Below, piece by piece: positions 5,436 through 6,171 of a stretch of DNA of 6,171 nucleotides. The notes beneath the pieces were generated by a model that was given only the letters and a program-made list of their open reading frames with translations, had not been told where the DNA came from and made no database searches. Source of the stretch: Actinomycetes bacterium (GTDB taxonomy: Bacteria; Actinomycetota; Acidimicrobiia; Acidimicrobiales; Palsa-688); assembly GCA_021846485.1 (NCBI GenBank), contig JAJZWW010000208.1, positions 1-6,171 on the forward strand, written 5' to 3'. A program made the position numbers and the translations under genes. Numbering within the stretch: the stretch's first letter is position 1; every line of letters begins with the position of its first letter.

Positions 5436-6171
5436 TCAGCGGTCCTCGGCGATGACCGCGAGGACCTCTTCGAACGCGGCGAGGTCCTGGCCCGGGAGGA
5501 AGGCGTCGAGGTGGGGGAGGGCGGCGGCCATTCCCCGGGTGAGTGGCGCGTAGCCGGGGTGGGACTTACGGGGGTTGACCCATACCACCCGGTGGGCCAG
5601 GCGGTGGAGCCGCTCCATCTCCCGGGACAACAGGGCGGGGTCGCCCCGGTCCCAGCCGTCGGAGAGGATCACCACCACCGCTCCCCGGGCCAGGCCCCTC
5701 CGTCCGTGCTCGTCGTTGAAGCTCCGTAGCGCATTGCCGAGGCGGGTGCCGCCCGACCAGTCCGGGGCCGCGCGTCCCGCCCGCTCCAGGGCGGCGTCGG
5801 GGTGGCGGTGGCGCAGCGCGGCGGTCACCCGGGTGAGGCGGGTCGCGAAGACGAACGCCTCCGCTCTCGCCCCCCCGACCCCTCCGAGCAGCAGCCACAG
5901 GTAGGGGCGCGAGTACGGCTCCATCGAGCCCGACACGTCGCAGAGCAGCACCAGGCGTCGGGGACGGGTGCGCCGGCGTCGCCGCACGGGCCGGAGCGGG
6001 AGACCGCCGGTGCGCCGCGCCGCCCGGAGCGTGGCCCGCACGTCGAGCTCGTCGCCGCGCCCGGCCGGGGTGCGGCGGCGGCTCGGGCGGGGCGGGGTGG
6101 CGAAGGCGAGGCGCGCCGTGAGCGCCCGGAGGGCCTGCAGCTCGTCCTCGGCGAGGGCGGCGAAGTCCTGG
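5436..6171 (-). CDS. CoxE-like VWA-domain (MIDAS) protein, N-terminal part outside window
   Basis: 244 C-terminal residues are visible; the frame is open to the right edge, and the GTG at 6041 is internal, because in-frame residues before it continue the family pattern (EDELQALRAL, then a basic Pro/Arg-rich linker). The von Willebrand A domain has a complete metal-ion-dependent adhesion site: DVSGSM (fragment residues 78-83, bases 5922-5939), Thr142 in SGGTRLGNAL, and Asp171 in LSDGWDRGD. LRAARRTGG followed by an Arg-rich stretch and RLVLLCDVSGSM, together with SDGWDRGD, is characteristic of the CoxE family. CoxE-type proteins work with MoxR-type AAA+ ATPases (CoxD) and assist maturation of molybdenum hydroxylases such as CO dehydrogenase; many copies lie outside cox operons. 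Partners would be expected beyond the right edge. No signal peptide is visible in this part, and the protein is probably cytoplasmic. Confidence concerns the family, not a link to CO oxidation. Confidence 0.9.
   Translation of the reverse strand, partial: QDFAALAEDELQALRALTARLAFATPPRPSRRRTPAGRGDELDVRATLRAARRTGGLPLRPVRRRRRTRPRRLVLLCDVSGSMEPYSRPYLWLLLGGVGGARAEAFVFATRLTRVTAALRHRHPDAALERAGRAAPDWSGGTRLGNALRSFNDEHGRRGLARGAVVVILSDGWDRGDPALLSREMERLHRLAHRVVWVNPRKSHPGYAPLTRGMAAALPHLDAFLPGQDLAAFEEVLAVIAEDR

Noticed and set aside
5341..5729. Plus-strand frames beginning at 5341 and 5358
   Set aside because: They run antisense into the CoxE-like gene, have no motif and no good ribosome binding site; the minus strand has the full MIDAS pattern.

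Overview
The window is very GC-rich, with G or C at almost every third codon position and GTG starts used freely. Together with the protein families present, this points to a high-GC actinobacterium, possibly of the Acidimicrobiia type; the genus is not resolved. There are six protein genes, two of them cut by the window edges. No RNA gene, CRISPR array, insertion sequence or phage gene was seen, and no stretch over 300 bases lacks a gene.

Left part, plus strand (1-4399), four genes in one direction. (i) The C-terminal part of a probable surface protein (1-675) has four copies of a Pro/Lys-rich 14-residue repeat, a long low-complexity linker and one C-terminal membrane helix with a basic tail. 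(ii) A membrane-bound diguanylate cyclase (672-2306) has several membrane helices, a GAF-like region and a GGDEF domain with GGEEF active site and intact RxxD inhibitory site. Its proposed GTG start overlaps the previous stop codon, so the two are probably translated together. (iii) A MalY/PatB-type PLP-dependent C-S lyase or aminotransferase (2317-3549) starts 10 bases later. (iv) After a 91-base gap comes a short-chain dehydrogenase/reductase with a good ribosome binding site (3641-4399). The close packing of the first three suggests an operon, but the enzymes do not make an obvious single pathway.

Right part, minus strand (6171 down to 4450), two genes converging on the SDR. A CoxE-like von Willebrand factor A (MIDAS) protein enters from the right edge and ends at 5436. 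After 128 non-coding bases a secreted or membrane-anchored protein follows (5307-4450), with a signal sequence, three six-residue Gly-Pro-Phe repeats and two beta-rich modules resembling DUF5666. The two blocks converge at 4400-4458, where a short perfect hairpin overlaps the minus-strand stop codon.

Most points worth a second look are modest. The surface-protein/diguanylate-cyclase pair could be a c-di-GMP signalling unit. The Pro/Lys repeats also read on the opposite strand as an ATG-started Gly/Phe/Trp/Asp repeat protein. The SDR has Asp at the usual active-site Asn position. No demonstrably new system is visible.
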